A DNA stretch of 64,000 nt from Klebsiella aerogenes (lineage in GTDB: Bacteria; Pseudomonadota; Gammaproteobacteria; Enterobacterales; Enterobacteriaceae): assembly GCA_029027985.1 (NCBI GenBank), contig CP119076.1, positions 4,586,422-4,650,421 of the forward strand. The letters are read 5' to 3'. This document shows positions 28,169 through 36,163 of this stretch, in pieces. The position numbers were made by a program, and so were the translations under genes. Within the stretch, counting starts at the first letter, position 1. Each line of letters opens with the position of its first letter. A model generated the notes under the pieces. The model made no database searches, had not been told where the DNA came from, and worked only from the letters and a program-made list of their open reading frames with translations.

Positions 28169-29584
28169 TTACTCATCGTCGTATTGTGGTCCGGCATAAT
28201 TATCGAAACGCGACCACTGGCCGTTAAAGGTCAGTCGTACCGTCCCGATCGGGCCGTTACGTTGTTTACCAATGATAATTTCAGCAATGCCTTTTAAGTC
28301 ACTGTTCTCGTGATAAACCTCATCACGATAAATGAACATAATTAAGTCGGCATCCTGTTCAATAGAGCCGGATTCACGCAGGTCGGAGTTGACCGGGCGT
28401 TTATCGGCGCGCTGTTCCAGAGAGCGGTTCAGCTGCGACAGCGCCACTACCGGCACCTGCAGCTCTTTCGCCAACGCCTTCAGAGAACGGGAGATTTCGG
28501 CAATTTCCAGGGTACGGTTGTCGGAGAGCGACGGTACGCGCATCAGCTGCAGGTAGTCGATCATAATAAGACCGATACCACCGTGCTCGCGGGCGATACG
28601 ACGGGCGCGCGAACGCACTTCCGTCGGCGTCAGGCCGGAGGAATCATCGATATAGATGTTACGTTTTTCCAGCAAAATCCCCATGGTGCCGGAGATCCGC
28701 GCCCAGTCTTCATCATCCAGCTGGCCGGTACGGATCCGGGTCTGGTCGACGCGCGATAGCGACGCCAGAGAACGCATCATGATCTGTTCCGATGGCATTT
28801 CCAGACTGAAGATCAGTACCGGTTTATCCTGCAACATCGCCGCGTTTTCCACGAGGTTCATCGCAAATGTCGTCTTACCCATCGATGGACGCGCGGCGAC
28901 GATAATCAGATCCGAAGGCTGTAGCCCGGCGGTCTTCTTGTTGAGGTCGTCATAGCCGGTATTGACCCCGGTGACACCGTCATGCGGCTGCTGGAATAGC
29001 TGTTCAATACGCGCGACGGTCGCATCAAGCACATCGGCGATGTTTTTCGGCCCTTCGTCTTTATTCGCGCGACTTTCGGCGATTTTAAATACCCGGGATT
29101 CCGCGAGGTCCAGCAGATCTTCGCTGGTGCGCCCCTGCGGATCAAAACCCGCTTCGGCGATCTCGTTAGCCACCGAAATCATTTCGCGGACCACCGCGCG
29201 TTCACGCACGATGTCGGCATAGGCGCTGATGTTCGCCGCGCTTGGCGTATTTTTAGACAGCTCAGCCAGATAAGCGAAGCCGCCTACGCTATCCAGTTGC
29301 CCCTGGCGCTCCAGCGATTCTGCGAGAGTGATCAGATCGATCGGACTACCCGACTCTTGCAGTCGCGCCATTTCGGTAAAGATATGACGATGCGGGCGGG
29401 TATAGAAATCCTCCGACACCACCCGTTCGGCGACGTCGTCCCAGCGCTCGTTATCCAGCATTAAACCGCCCAACACCGACTGTTCCGCTTCAATCGAGTG
29501 CGGCGGGACTTTCAACCCGGCGAGCTGCGGATCGCGTTCGCGAGGTTCTGTCTGTGGTTTGTTGAAGGGTTTATTTCCTGCCAT
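28169..29584 (-). CDS. dnaB: DnaB, replicative DNA helicase
   Basis: 471-aa hexameric helicase that moves 5'-3' on the lagging strand and carries primase. The N-terminal helical domain is about 1-170; the RecA-like domain has Walker A ARPSMGKTTFAMN near residue 230, Walker B LIMIDYLQLM and the arginine-finger region. No intein is present. Same length as in E. coli. Divergent from qorA with a 52-bp gap. Confidence 0.98.
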   Translation of the reverse strand: MAGNKPFNKPQTEPRERDPQLAGLKVPPHSIEAEQSVLGGLMLDNERWDDVAERVVSEDFYTRPHRHIFTEMARLQESGSPIDLITLAESLERQGQLDSVGGFAYLAELSKNTPSAANISAYADIVRERAVVREMISVANEIAEAGFDPQGRTSEDLLDLAESRVFKIAESRANKDEGPKNIADVLDATVARIEQLFQQPHDGVTGVNTGYDDLNKKTAGLQPSDLIIVAARPSMGKTTFAMNLVENAAMLQDKPVLIFSLEMPSEQIMMRSLASLSRVDQTRIRTGQLDDEDWARISGTMGILLEKRNIYIDDSSGLTPTEVRSRARRIAREHGGIGLIMIDYLQLMRVPSLSDNRTLEIAEISRSLKALAKELQVPVVALSQLNRSLEQRADKRPVNSDLRESGSIEQDADLIMFIYRDEVYHENSDLKGIAEIIIGKQRNGPIGTVRLTFNGQWSRFDNYAGPQYDDE

Positions 29585-29636
29585 AGTGAATGGAGTTACC
29601 TGTAAATGAGAGACACAAAATTATAAAGGAGTTCAC

Positions 29637-30620
29637 ATGGCAACACGAATTGAATTTCCCCACCATGGAGGCCCTGATGTTCTGCAGGCGGTCGAGTTTA
29701 CGCCCAACGATCCTGCGGAGCAGGAGATCCAGGTAGAAAATAAAGCCATCGGTATCAACTATATCGACACCTATATTCGCAGCGGTTTGTATCCCCCGCC
29801 GTCGCTGCCGAGTGGTTTGGGCACCGAAGCCGCCGGCATCGTCAGTAAAGTCGGCAGCGGCGTCAAACATATCAAGGTTGGCGATCGCGTGGTGTACGCC
29901 CAGTCCACGCTGGGCGCCTATAGCTCGGCGCATAACGTGCCAGCCGATAAAGTCGCCATTTTGCCGGACGCGATTTCCTTCGAACAAGCGGCTGCGTCGT
30001 TCCTGAAAGGGCTGACAGTCTGGTACCTGCTACGCAAAACCTATGAAATTAAAGCCAACGAAACGTTCCTGTTCCACGCGGCGGCGGGCGGCGTAGGGCT
30101 GATTGCCTGCCAGTGGGCGAAAGCGTTAGGCGCAAAGCTTATCGGTACCGTCGGCAGCGCGCAAAAAGCGCTGCGCGCCAAACAGGCCGGAGCCTGGGAA
30201 ACGATTAACTATCGCGACGAAAATATTGCCGAACGCGTGAAGGCGCTGACCGGTGGAAAAAAAGTCGCGGTGGTTTATGACTCCGTGGGTAAAGACACCT
30301 GGGAAGCTTCGCTTGATTGCCTGCAGCGTCGCGGGCTGATGGTGAGTTTCGGCAACTCTTCCGGCCCGGTGACCGGCGTGAATCTGGGTATTCTCAACCA
30401 GAAAGGCTCGTTGTATGTGACCCGCCCTTCTCTACAAGGCTACATCACCAACCGGGAAGAACTGGAAACGGCCAGTAGTGAGCTGTTTTCGCTGATAGCC
30501 AGCGGCGTGATTAACGTCGATGTCGCGGAAAATCAGAAATACGCCCTGACCGATGCCAGACGCGCGCATGAGATTCTGGAAAGCCGGGTCACTGAGGGCT
30601 CGAGCCTGCTGTTGCCGTAA
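29637..30620 (+). CDS. qorA: QorA, NADPH quinone oxidoreductase
   Basis: 327-aa zinc-free medium-chain dehydrogenase/reductase (zeta-crystallin type) that reduces quinones with NADPH. The quinone oxidoreductase signature is in FLFHAAAGGVGLIACQWAKA; the nucleotide-binding fold follows. Same length as E. coli QorA. Shine-Dalgarno AAAGGAG. A terminator at 30646 follows directly, so it is monocistronic. Confidence 0.95.
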   Translation: MATRIEFPHHGGPDVLQAVEFTPNDPAEQEIQVENKAIGINYIDTYIRSGLYPPPSLPSGLGTEAAGIVSKVGSGVKHIKVGDRVVYAQSTLGAYSSAHNVPADKVAILPDAISFEQAAASFLKGLTVWYLLRKTYEIKANETFLFHAAAGGVGLIACQWAKALGAKLIGTVGSAQKALRAKQAGAWETINYRDENIAERVKALTGGKKVAVVYDSVGKDTWEASLDCLQRRGLMVSFGNSSGPVTGVNLGILNQKGSLYVTRPSLQGYITNREELETASSELFSLIASGVINVDVAENQKYALTDARRAHEILESRVTEGSSLLLP

Positions 30621-30645
30621 CAGGATGAGATAGCTGGAAAAGTTT

Positions 30646-30678
30646 AGGGCCCCCTGACGGAGGCCCTTACTTTTTATT
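30646..30678 (+). terminator. qorA terminator
   Basis: AGGGCC (30646-30651) pairs with GGCCCT (30662-30667), with an inner 2-bp extension, followed by ACTTTTTATT. Confidence 0.85.
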
Positions 30679-30812
30679 GTTCGGCTGTATGTAGGGTACA
30701 GCGCGATGAATTCGTTACCGCGCTAATAGTGACAGATTTAATAAGCAATGCCTACGCTGTTTTATGCAAAATTGTTCAGGTTGTGACACACCGCTCAATC
30801 CCAAATAGAGAC

Positions 30813-31055
30813 TTAATAGCGCCAGCGATCTTCGCGACGATAACGATTTGTCGTTGGCGATTTAATCGCCCGAATCACCCACACGGCAACCACCGCCAGC
30901 AGCAGCCAGGGTAGTAACTTGATCACTAATGCAAACAGCCCGCCGAAGAACATCAGCGCAGTGGCCACCACCATCGCGGCGATAATGCCGAGCAACGATA
31001 TGCCAGTGACCAGCAGCATGACAAAAAATCCAATGACGAATAAGAGTTCCAGCAT
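30813..31055 (-). CDS. pspG: PspG, phage shock protein G
   Basis: 80-aa inner-membrane protein with two long hydrophobic helices (about 2-40 and 45-65) and a basic tail ending RREDRWRY. It belongs to the phage-shock regulon that answers loss of proton-motive force. The start at 31055 (MLELLFVIGFF) is preceded by GGGAGAAG and matches E. coli; an in-frame start 21 codons upstream overlaps the promoter. A sigma-54 promoter lies about 45 nt upstream, so control by PspF is expected. Confidence 0.93.
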   Translation of the reverse strand: MLELLFVIGFFVMLLVTGISLLGIIAAMVVATALMFFGGLFALVIKLLPWLLLAVVAVWVIRAIKSPTTNRYRREDRWRY

Positions 31056-31097
31056 GGTCTTCTCCCGAAATAAATAACCCAATAGCTGATTAGTTAT

Positions 31098-31113
31098 TTC
31101 AAGAATCGTGCCA
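31098..31113 (-). promoter_or_regulatory. Sigma-54 promoter of pspG
   Basis: On the minus strand TGGCACGATTCTTGAA fits the -24/-12 consensus TGGCACG-N4-TTGCA except for one base in the -12 element. It is well placed for pspG. Confidence 0.88.
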
Positions 31114-31136
31114 AACATAACTCATTGAATCGAAAC

Positions 31137-31166
31137 AAAACGCCCCGCAGCGATGCTACGGGGCGT
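31137..31166 (-). terminator. dusA terminator
   Basis: ACGCCCCG (31140-31147) pairs with CGGGGCGT (31159-31166), with an inner AGC/GCT; the minus-strand transcript continues TTTTGTTTCG. Confidence 0.88.
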
Positions 31167-31196
31167 GGTGAAATCCGCCAGGTTTTAGCGAAAAAA

Positions 31197-32195
31197 TTAA
31201 CGTTTATCGGCAACCAGCTTCAACGCATGTTCCAGCACGTTAATATCAGCGCCCGCTTTGTGCGCGTTTTCGCTCAGGTAGCGGCGCCATTGACGCGCCC
31301 CGGGGATCCCCTGGAACAGGCCCAGCATATGACGGGTAATATGACCAAGGTAGGTGCCGTTGCTCAGCTCACGCTCAATATACGGATACATCGCCCGCAC
31401 CACCGCCACCGGATCGGCGTCTGCGCCTTCGACGCCGAAAATCTCGCGATCCACCGATGCCAGAATCCCCGGATTCTGATAAGCCTCGCGCCCCACCATC
31501 ACGCCATCCATATGCTCAAGCTGCAGTTTGGCCTCTGCTAACGATTTAATGCCGCCATTGATGGCCATTGTCAGGTGCGGGAAATCGCGCTTCAGCTGCC
31601 AGACGCGCGGATAATCCAGCGGTGGAATTTCGCGGTTTTCTTTCGGACTCAGGCCAGAGAGCCAGGCTTTACGGGCGTGAATGATGAACATCTCGCACTC
31701 ACCTTTGCCGGAGACCGTCTCGATGAAATCGCAGAGGAATTCATAGCTGTCCTGATCATCAATGCCGATACGGGTTTTCACCGTTACCGGGATCGACACC
31801 ACATCGCGCATCGCTTTGATGCAGTCCGCAACCAGCGCGGCATTGCCCATCAGACAGGCGCCGAACATCCCGTTCTGTACGCGGTCGGACGGACAGCCGA
31901 CGTTGAGGTTAATCTCGTCATAGCCGCGCGCCTCGGCAAGCTTCGCGCACTGCGCCAGCGCCGCAGGATCGCTGCCGCCCAGTTGCAGCGCCACCGGATG
32001 TTCTGCTTCGCTATACGCCAGATAGTCGCCTTTGCCGTGAATAATCGCGCCGGTGGTCACCATTTCGGTGTACAGCAGAGTCTGGCGCGACAGCAGGCGC
32101 AGGAAATAACGGCAGTGTCTGTCGGTCCAATCGAGCATCGGCGCAATAGAAAAGCGGTGGGCGGCAAAAGCGGTAGACGTTGATTCTGGCATCAT
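31197..32195 (-). CDS. dusA: DusA, tRNA-dihydrouridine synthase A
   Basis: FMN-dependent TIM-barrel enzyme that reduces uridines 20/20a in the tRNA D-loop. Landmarks are [35 protein letters not shown] with the catalytic cysteine, and INGGIKS near the FMN phosphate. The start is uncertain: two adjacent ATGs end at 32195 and 32192 (MMPESTS) with no strong Shine-Dalgarno; the frame stays open 22 codons further. I chose 32195, which gives 332 aa, slightly short of the E. coli protein. Terminator at 31137. Confidence 0.92.
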   Translation of the reverse strand: MMPESTSTAFAAHRFSIAPMLDWTDRHCRYFLRLLSRQTLLYTEMVTTGAIIHGKGDYLAYSEAEHPVALQLGGSDPAALAQCAKLAEARGYDEINLNVGCPSDRVQNGMFGACLMGNAALVADCIKAMRDVVSIPVTVKTRIGIDDQDSYEFLCDFIETVSGKGECEMFIIHARKAWLSGLSPKENREIPPLDYPRVWQLKRDFPHLTMAINGGIKSLAEAKLQLEHMDGVMVGREAYQNPGILASVDREIFGVEGADADPVAVVRAMYPYIERELSNGTYLGHITRHMLGLFQGIPGARQWRRYLSENAHKAGADINVLEHALKLVADKR

Positions 32196-32297
32196 GGCGA
32201 ATAAATAAGCATCCGGGTAAAAAGGGGCGCTACTATAGCACAAAGATAAACCATGGCGCATAGCGTCGAGCGCTACGCGCCATGGCCAACACTCAGC

Positions 32298-32786
32298 CTA
32301 TTTTTTACGCGGTTTACCGTCATGCGGACCGAAAAACTGCGGCGGGTGATCGACCCAGCGGTCCTGACGAGTCGCGGCATAGCTCGGGTTCAGCGGATAG
32401 TAGATGCGATTGTGCTTTTTATTCGCCTCGCCAACCACCAGCAGACACACTTCCTGCTCGGTATTATTCAGGAAAGTGTGGCACACGCCGGTACCTGCCG
32501 GAAATCCCACGCTATCGCCGGGTTCGAGCTTCCATAAATAGCCGTTGATCCAGACCTCCGGAAAACCTTCCAGCACATAGACAAACTCTTCTTCATCGCT
32601 TTCCGCATGCGGATACGAGGTCCGTCGTCCCGGCGGCAAACGCTCATGATGAATGCCCAGCCGGTTCAGACGCAGACCGCGAGCCAGCGGCGCGCCGATG
32701 GAAAAGCGTTCGTTACTGTCGGAGTAGGTGGAATCATCCGCACCTTCCAGTTCGCGCCAATGTCGAATGCAATCAGGTCGTTTCAT
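32298..32786 (-). CDS. Cupin-domain protein
   Basis: 162-aa protein with one cupin barrel. The first motif (SYPHAESDEEEFVYVLEG) and second (GDSVGFPAGTGVCHTFLN) carry the His/Glu ligands for a metal ion. The C-terminus (NRIYYPLNPSYAATRQDRW, HPPQFFGPHDGKPRKK) is a recurrent tail in this subfamily. Substrate unknown. It lies between dusA and the zinc regulator zur and is divergent from zur. A metal-related role is only an inference from that position. Confidence 0.82.
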   Translation of the reverse strand: MKRPDCIRHWRELEGADDSTYSDSNERFSIGAPLARGLRLNRLGIHHERLPPGRRTSYPHAESDEEEFVYVLEGFPEVWINGYLWKLEPGDSVGFPAGTGVCHTFLNNTEQEVCLLVVGEANKKHNRIYYPLNPSYAATRQDRWVDHPPQFFGPHDGKPRKK

Positions 32787-32900
32787 CGTTTTCTCCCGAA
32801 AATGAGATACATCAGGTATAGCAAAGCTTGCGGGCTCTCGGCGTTTTACCTGGCTTGTGATAAAGTAACAGTTTCAAAATCACGCAACCAGAGGATGCTC

Positions 32901-33416
32901 ATGGATAACTCCACTTCGCAAGAAATGTTAGCGCAAGCTGAAAGGCTTTGTGCGCAGCGTGGCGTACGCCTGACTCCACAGCGCCTGGAAGTGTTGCGTC
33001 TGATGAGCCTGCAGCAGGGCGCGATTAGCGCCTACGATCTCCTGGATCTGCTACGTGAGAAAGAGCCGCAGGCAAAACCGCCGACGGTCTACCGCGCGCT
33101 GGAATTTCTGTTGGAACAAGGCTTCGTTCATAAGGTGGAATCGACGAACAGCTATGTGCTGTGCCACCTTTTCGATCAGCCGACCCACAGTTCGGCGATG
33201 TTTATCTGCGATCGCTGCGGTGTGGTCAAAGAAGAGTGTGCGGAAGGCGTAGAAGATATTATGCATACACTAGCGGCCAGAATGGGCTTCGCCCTGCGCC
33301 ATAATGTGATTGAAGCGCACGGCCTGTGCGCGGCCTGCGTGGAAGTCGAAGCCTGCAGCACCCGCGAGCACTGCCACCACGATCATACCATCCAGATTAA
33401 AAAGAAAGCCCGCTGA
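32901..33416 (+). CDS. zur: Zur, zinc uptake regulator
   Basis: 171-aa Fur-family repressor of zinc import genes (znuABC and relatives). N-terminal winged helix (LTPQRLEVLRLMSLQQGAIS), then the dimerisation domain with structural zinc cysteines CDRCG and CAAC and C-terminal CHHDH. The start is taken at 32901 (MDNSTSQEM) with AGAGGA 6 nt before the adjacent ATG pair; ATG at 32895 would add two residues. A longer upstream extension overlaps the cupin gene and has no homology. Confidence 0.95.
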   Translation: MDNSTSQEMLAQAERLCAQRGVRLTPQRLEVLRLMSLQQGAISAYDLLDLLREKEPQAKPPTVYRALEFLLEQGFVHKVESTNSYVLCHLFDQPTHSSAMFICDRCGVVKEECAEGVEDIMHTLAARMGFALRHNVIEAHGLCAACVEVEACSTREHCHHDHTIQIKKKAR

Positions 33417-33488
33417 ATCGGGCGACGTCAGCTTGCGTCACCGTTCCCGGCTTGCGCTATGCTTAGCCGGACTACCAGTCAATAGTAG

Positions 33489-33514
33489 CCCCGGTAAGCG
33501 TAGCGCAACCGGGG
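33489..33514. repeat. REP-like palindrome between zur and dinF
   Basis: CCCCGGT (33489-33495) pairs with ACCGGGG (33508-33514) around AAGCGTAGCGCA. yjbJ, present at this place in E. coli, is missing. Confidence 0.7.
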
Positions 33515-33547
33515 GAATGCACGGAAAGCGGTTGTTAACTGAAATGA

Positions 33548-34864
33548 CTAGCTAAACCAGGTGCCATGCTGCCAGTGGTGACGCCAGATCAGCGCCAGTG
33601 AAAGTCCGCGCAGCGCGAGGAATACCGCCAACGCCAGCCACAGGCCATGATTGCCGAGCATCGGCACAGATAACAGCGTCACCGCAAATCCCGCGGCGGC
33701 AACCGCCATGCTATTACGCATCTCCGCGCCGCGCGTCGCGCCGATAAACATCCCATCCAGCAAATAACACCAAACGCCAATCACCGGCAGGATCATCTGC
33801 CAGAACAGATAGCGGTCGGCCAGTTGCTGCAGTGAAGGAATAGAGGTCAAGAGCGCGATGATGTATTCGCCCGCCACGCTGTAGACCAGCGCGAACGCCA
33901 GCGCCACCATCCCCGACTGTCGACAGGCGGCGCGCCAGACCTCCAGCAATTTGCTGCCATCACGCGCGCCGTAGGCCTGCCCGGAGTGCGCTTCGACGGC
34001 ATAGGCAAAGCCATCCAACGCATAGGCGGTGAAAGTGAGCATGGTCATCAGCACGGCATTAACCGCAACCACATCGCTGCCAAGACGGGCACCGAAGACG
34101 GTGATCGCGCCAAAGCAGAGTTGCAGCAGCAGTGAACGCAGCATGATGTCACGATTAAGCGCCAGCAGGCGGCGCATATTACCGCGCCAGGCCGTTTTCA
34201 GCATGGCCAGTGAAACGCCGCGCAGCGCCAGCACGCGTTTTGCCATCAGCAGACCGATAATAAAGGTGACGTATTCCGACAGCGCCGTCGCCAACGCCGC
34301 CCCCTGCACGTTCATATGCAGGCCCATCACCAGCCACAGGTCGAGCACGATATTCAGCAGGTTGCCGACCACCAGCAGAATGACCGGCGCGCGAGCGTAC
34401 TGCACGCCAAGCAGCCAGCCTAACAGCACCAGGTTGGCCAACGACGCCGGGGCGCTGAGCCAGCGGATCTCAAGGAAGCGTCTTGCCTGCTCCAGCACCG
34501 CTTCGCTACCGCCGACAATACGTAGCGCGAGGTCAATCAACGGCATACGGAACAGGACAATGAGCAGTCCGGCGGCCAGCGCGAGGATCAGCGGCTGTAC
34601 CAGCGCGCGCGCCAGTCGCCGCGGATCTTTGGCGCCATAGGCCTGAGCGGTTAAACCGGTGGTGCTCATGCGCAGGAACAGCAGCAGCATAAAGAGGAAA
34701 CTGGTGGCCGTCGCGCCAACGGCAACGCCGCCGAGATATACCGGGCTGTCGAGATGGCCGACAACGGCGGTATCAACCAGCCCCAGCAGCGGAACGGTAA
34801 TATTGGAGAAAATCATCGGTAGCGCGAGGCGCCACAGAGCTTTATCGGCAGCGTTGAGCAGCAT
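33548..34864 (-). CDS. dinF: DinF, MATE-family efflux transporter
   Basis: About 438-aa inner-membrane protein with 12 hydrophobic helices, of the MATE family; in E. coli it is part of the SOS regulon and protects from oxidative and bile-salt stress. Typical segments are NITVPLLGLVDTAVVGHLD, FGARLGSDVVAVNAVLM and HSGQAYGARDGS. The start is uncertain: MLLNAADKALW at 34864 aligns best with relatives but lacks a Shine-Dalgarno; an upstream in-frame ATG at 34903 lies in a hairpin. Second gene of lexA-dinF. Confidence 0.9.
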   Translation of the reverse strand: MLLNAADKALWRLALPMIFSNITVPLLGLVDTAVVGHLDSPVYLGGVAVGATATSFLFMLLLFLRMSTTGLTAQAYGAKDPRRLARALVQPLILALAAGLLIVLFRMPLIDLALRIVGGSEAVLEQARRFLEIRWLSAPASLANLVLLGWLLGVQYARAPVILLVVGNLLNIVLDLWLVMGLHMNVQGAALATALSEYVTFIIGLLMAKRVLALRGVSLAMLKTAWRGNMRRLLALNRDIMLRSLLLQLCFGAITVFGARLGSDVVAVNAVLMTMLTFTAYALDGFAYAVEAHSGQAYGARDGSKLLEVWRAACRQSGMVALAFALVYSVAGEYIIALLTSIPSLQQLADRYLFWQMILPVIGVWCYLLDGMFIGATRGAEMRNSMAVAAAGFAVTLLSVPMLGNHGLWLALAVFLALRGLSLALIWRHHWQHGTWFS

Positions 34865-34892
34865 GAGGAGAAACCAGACAGAAAGAAAACAG

Positions 34893-34921
34893 CACAGCGT
34901 CATAGATCAGATGACGCTGTG
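34893..34921 (-). terminator. Hairpin between lexA and dinF
   Basis: CACAGCGTCAT (34893-34903) pairs perfectly with ATGACGCTGTG (34911-34921), loop AGATCAG, right after the lexA stop. The minus-strand transcript continues CTGTTTTCTTTC, so partial termination before dinF is plausible. Confidence 0.65.
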
Positions 34922-34933
34922 TAGGGACGGAAG

Positions 34934-35542
34934 TTACAGCCATTCTCCGTTACGGATCACACCGACGGCAAGACCTTCAATCGTGAAGCTCTGCTGGCGT
35001 AGATCGACGACGATAGGAGAAAATTCGCTGTTTTCTGGCAACAGTTCGACGACATTGCCCTGTTTCTTCAGACGCTTCACGGTCACTTCTTCGTCGATAC
35101 GCGCGACAACCACCTGACCATTACGCACATCCTGCGTTTTGTGTACCGCCAGCAGATCGCCGTCGAGAATACCGATGTCTTTCATCGACATCCCGCTGAC
35201 GCGCAACAGGAAGTCCGCATTCGGTTTAAACATTGCCGGGTCGACCTGATAGTGACCTTCAATGTGCTGCTGCGCCAGCAGCGGCTCACCGGCGGCGACG
35301 CGGCCAATCAGCGGCAAGCCGTGTTCTTCTTCGGTCAGCAGACGAATGCCGCGGGAAGCGCCGGAGACGATTTCGATCGCGCCCTTACGCGCCAGCGCTT
35401 TGAGGTGTTCTTCCGCCGCGTTCGGGGAACGGAACCCCAAGCGCTGAGCAATTTCCGCACGCGTCGGCGGCATGCCCGTTTGGCTGATGTGATCCCGGAT
35501 GAGATCAAACACCTCTTGCTGCCTGGTCGTTAACGCTTTCAT
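34934..35542 (-). CDS. lexA: LexA, SOS repressor
   Basis: 202-aa repressor-protease. The winged helix-turn-helix is about 1-70 ([20 protein letters not shown]). The self-cleavage site is Ala84-Gly85 (VAAGEP); the catalytic pair is Ser119 (SGMSM) and Lys156 (EEVTVKRL). Binding to RecA filaments triggers cleavage and the SOS response. Two LexA boxes in front of the gene show auto-repression. Operon with dinF. Confidence 0.99.
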   Translation of the reverse strand: MKALTTRQQEVFDLIRDHISQTGMPPTRAEIAQRLGFRSPNAAEEHLKALARKGAIEIVSGASRGIRLLTEEEHGLPLIGRVAAGEPLLAQQHIEGHYQVDPAMFKPNADFLLRVSGMSMKDIGILDGDLLAVHKTQDVRNGQVVVARIDEEVTVKRLKKQGNVVELLPENSEFSPIVVDLRQQSFTIEGLAVGVIRNGEWL

Positions 35543-35548
35543 TCCGCC

Positions 35549-35568
35549 CCCTGGGTGTATATACAGTT
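35549..35568. promoter_or_regulatory. LexA box, proximal to lexA
   Basis: CTG (35551-35553)-N10-CAG (35564-35566) in CCCTGGGTGTATATACAGTT. It is the same element as in front of E. coli lexA and lies just upstream of the ribosome binding site. Confidence 0.95.
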
Positions 35569-35569
35569 A

Positions 35570-35589
35570 TGCTGTGAGTATATACAGCT
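35570..35589. promoter_or_regulatory. LexA box, distal to lexA
   Basis: CTG (35572-35574)-N10-CAG (35585-35587) in TGCTGTGAGTATATACAGCT, one helical turn pair (21 bp) from the proximal box. Confidence 0.95.
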
Positions 35590-35664
35590 AATGGCGATTT
35601 TGGAACCACATATCATATAAAAATCAGGAGATTCTTTCCGTTTTGCGAGCATCGCCGGGAAGAC

Positions 35665-36033
35665 TCAGCGGTAATGCGCCCACAGTAACGTCGCCCACGT
35701 GATTAACGCGATGATAATCGCCAGCAGTACCGCCGCCGATCCCATATCTTTAGCGCGCCCGGAGAGTTCGTGGTGTTCAGAACCGATGCGGTCTACCACC
35801 GCTTCAATCGCGCTGTTAAGAATTTCGACTATCATCACTAACAGGACCGAGCCAATGAGTAAGACTCGCGTGATGGCATCCACGTCCAACCAGTAGGCTA
35901 TCGCCACCGCCACAATCGCGGCGACGCCTTCCTGACGAAAAGCGGCTTCGTTAACCCACGCCGCACGGAATCCTTTCCAGGAATAACCTGCCGCTTTAAT
36001 GATTCTGGTTAACCCAGTGGTATTATTGGCCAT
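35665..36033 (-). CDS. dgkA: DgkA, diacylglycerol kinase
   Basis: 122-aa trimeric inner-membrane kinase that recycles diacylglycerol to phosphatidic acid with ATP. Amphipathic N-terminal helix, three membrane helices, and the active-site signature EILNSAIEAVVDRIG. The start is ATG at 36033 with AAGG upstream; the preceding TTG codon also keeps the frame open but is not needed. Divergent from plsB, the first enzyme of phospholipid synthesis. Confidence 0.95.
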   Translation of the reverse strand: MANNTTGLTRIIKAAGYSWKGFRAAWVNEAAFRQEGVAAIVAVAIAYWLDVDAITRVLLIGSVLLVMIVEILNSAIEAVVDRIGSEHHELSGRAKDMGSAAVLLAIIIALITWATLLWAHYR

Positions 36034-36163
36034 CAAAAAGAACCTTTTATTGTAAATGACGTCGATGAGTGTACGCGTTTGCCGTGTGACAACGGAAATT
36101 TTGTACGCTTTCTGTTATTCTTGCCGCGCATTTGCATGATTAACCAGAGGCTTCACATCGTTT

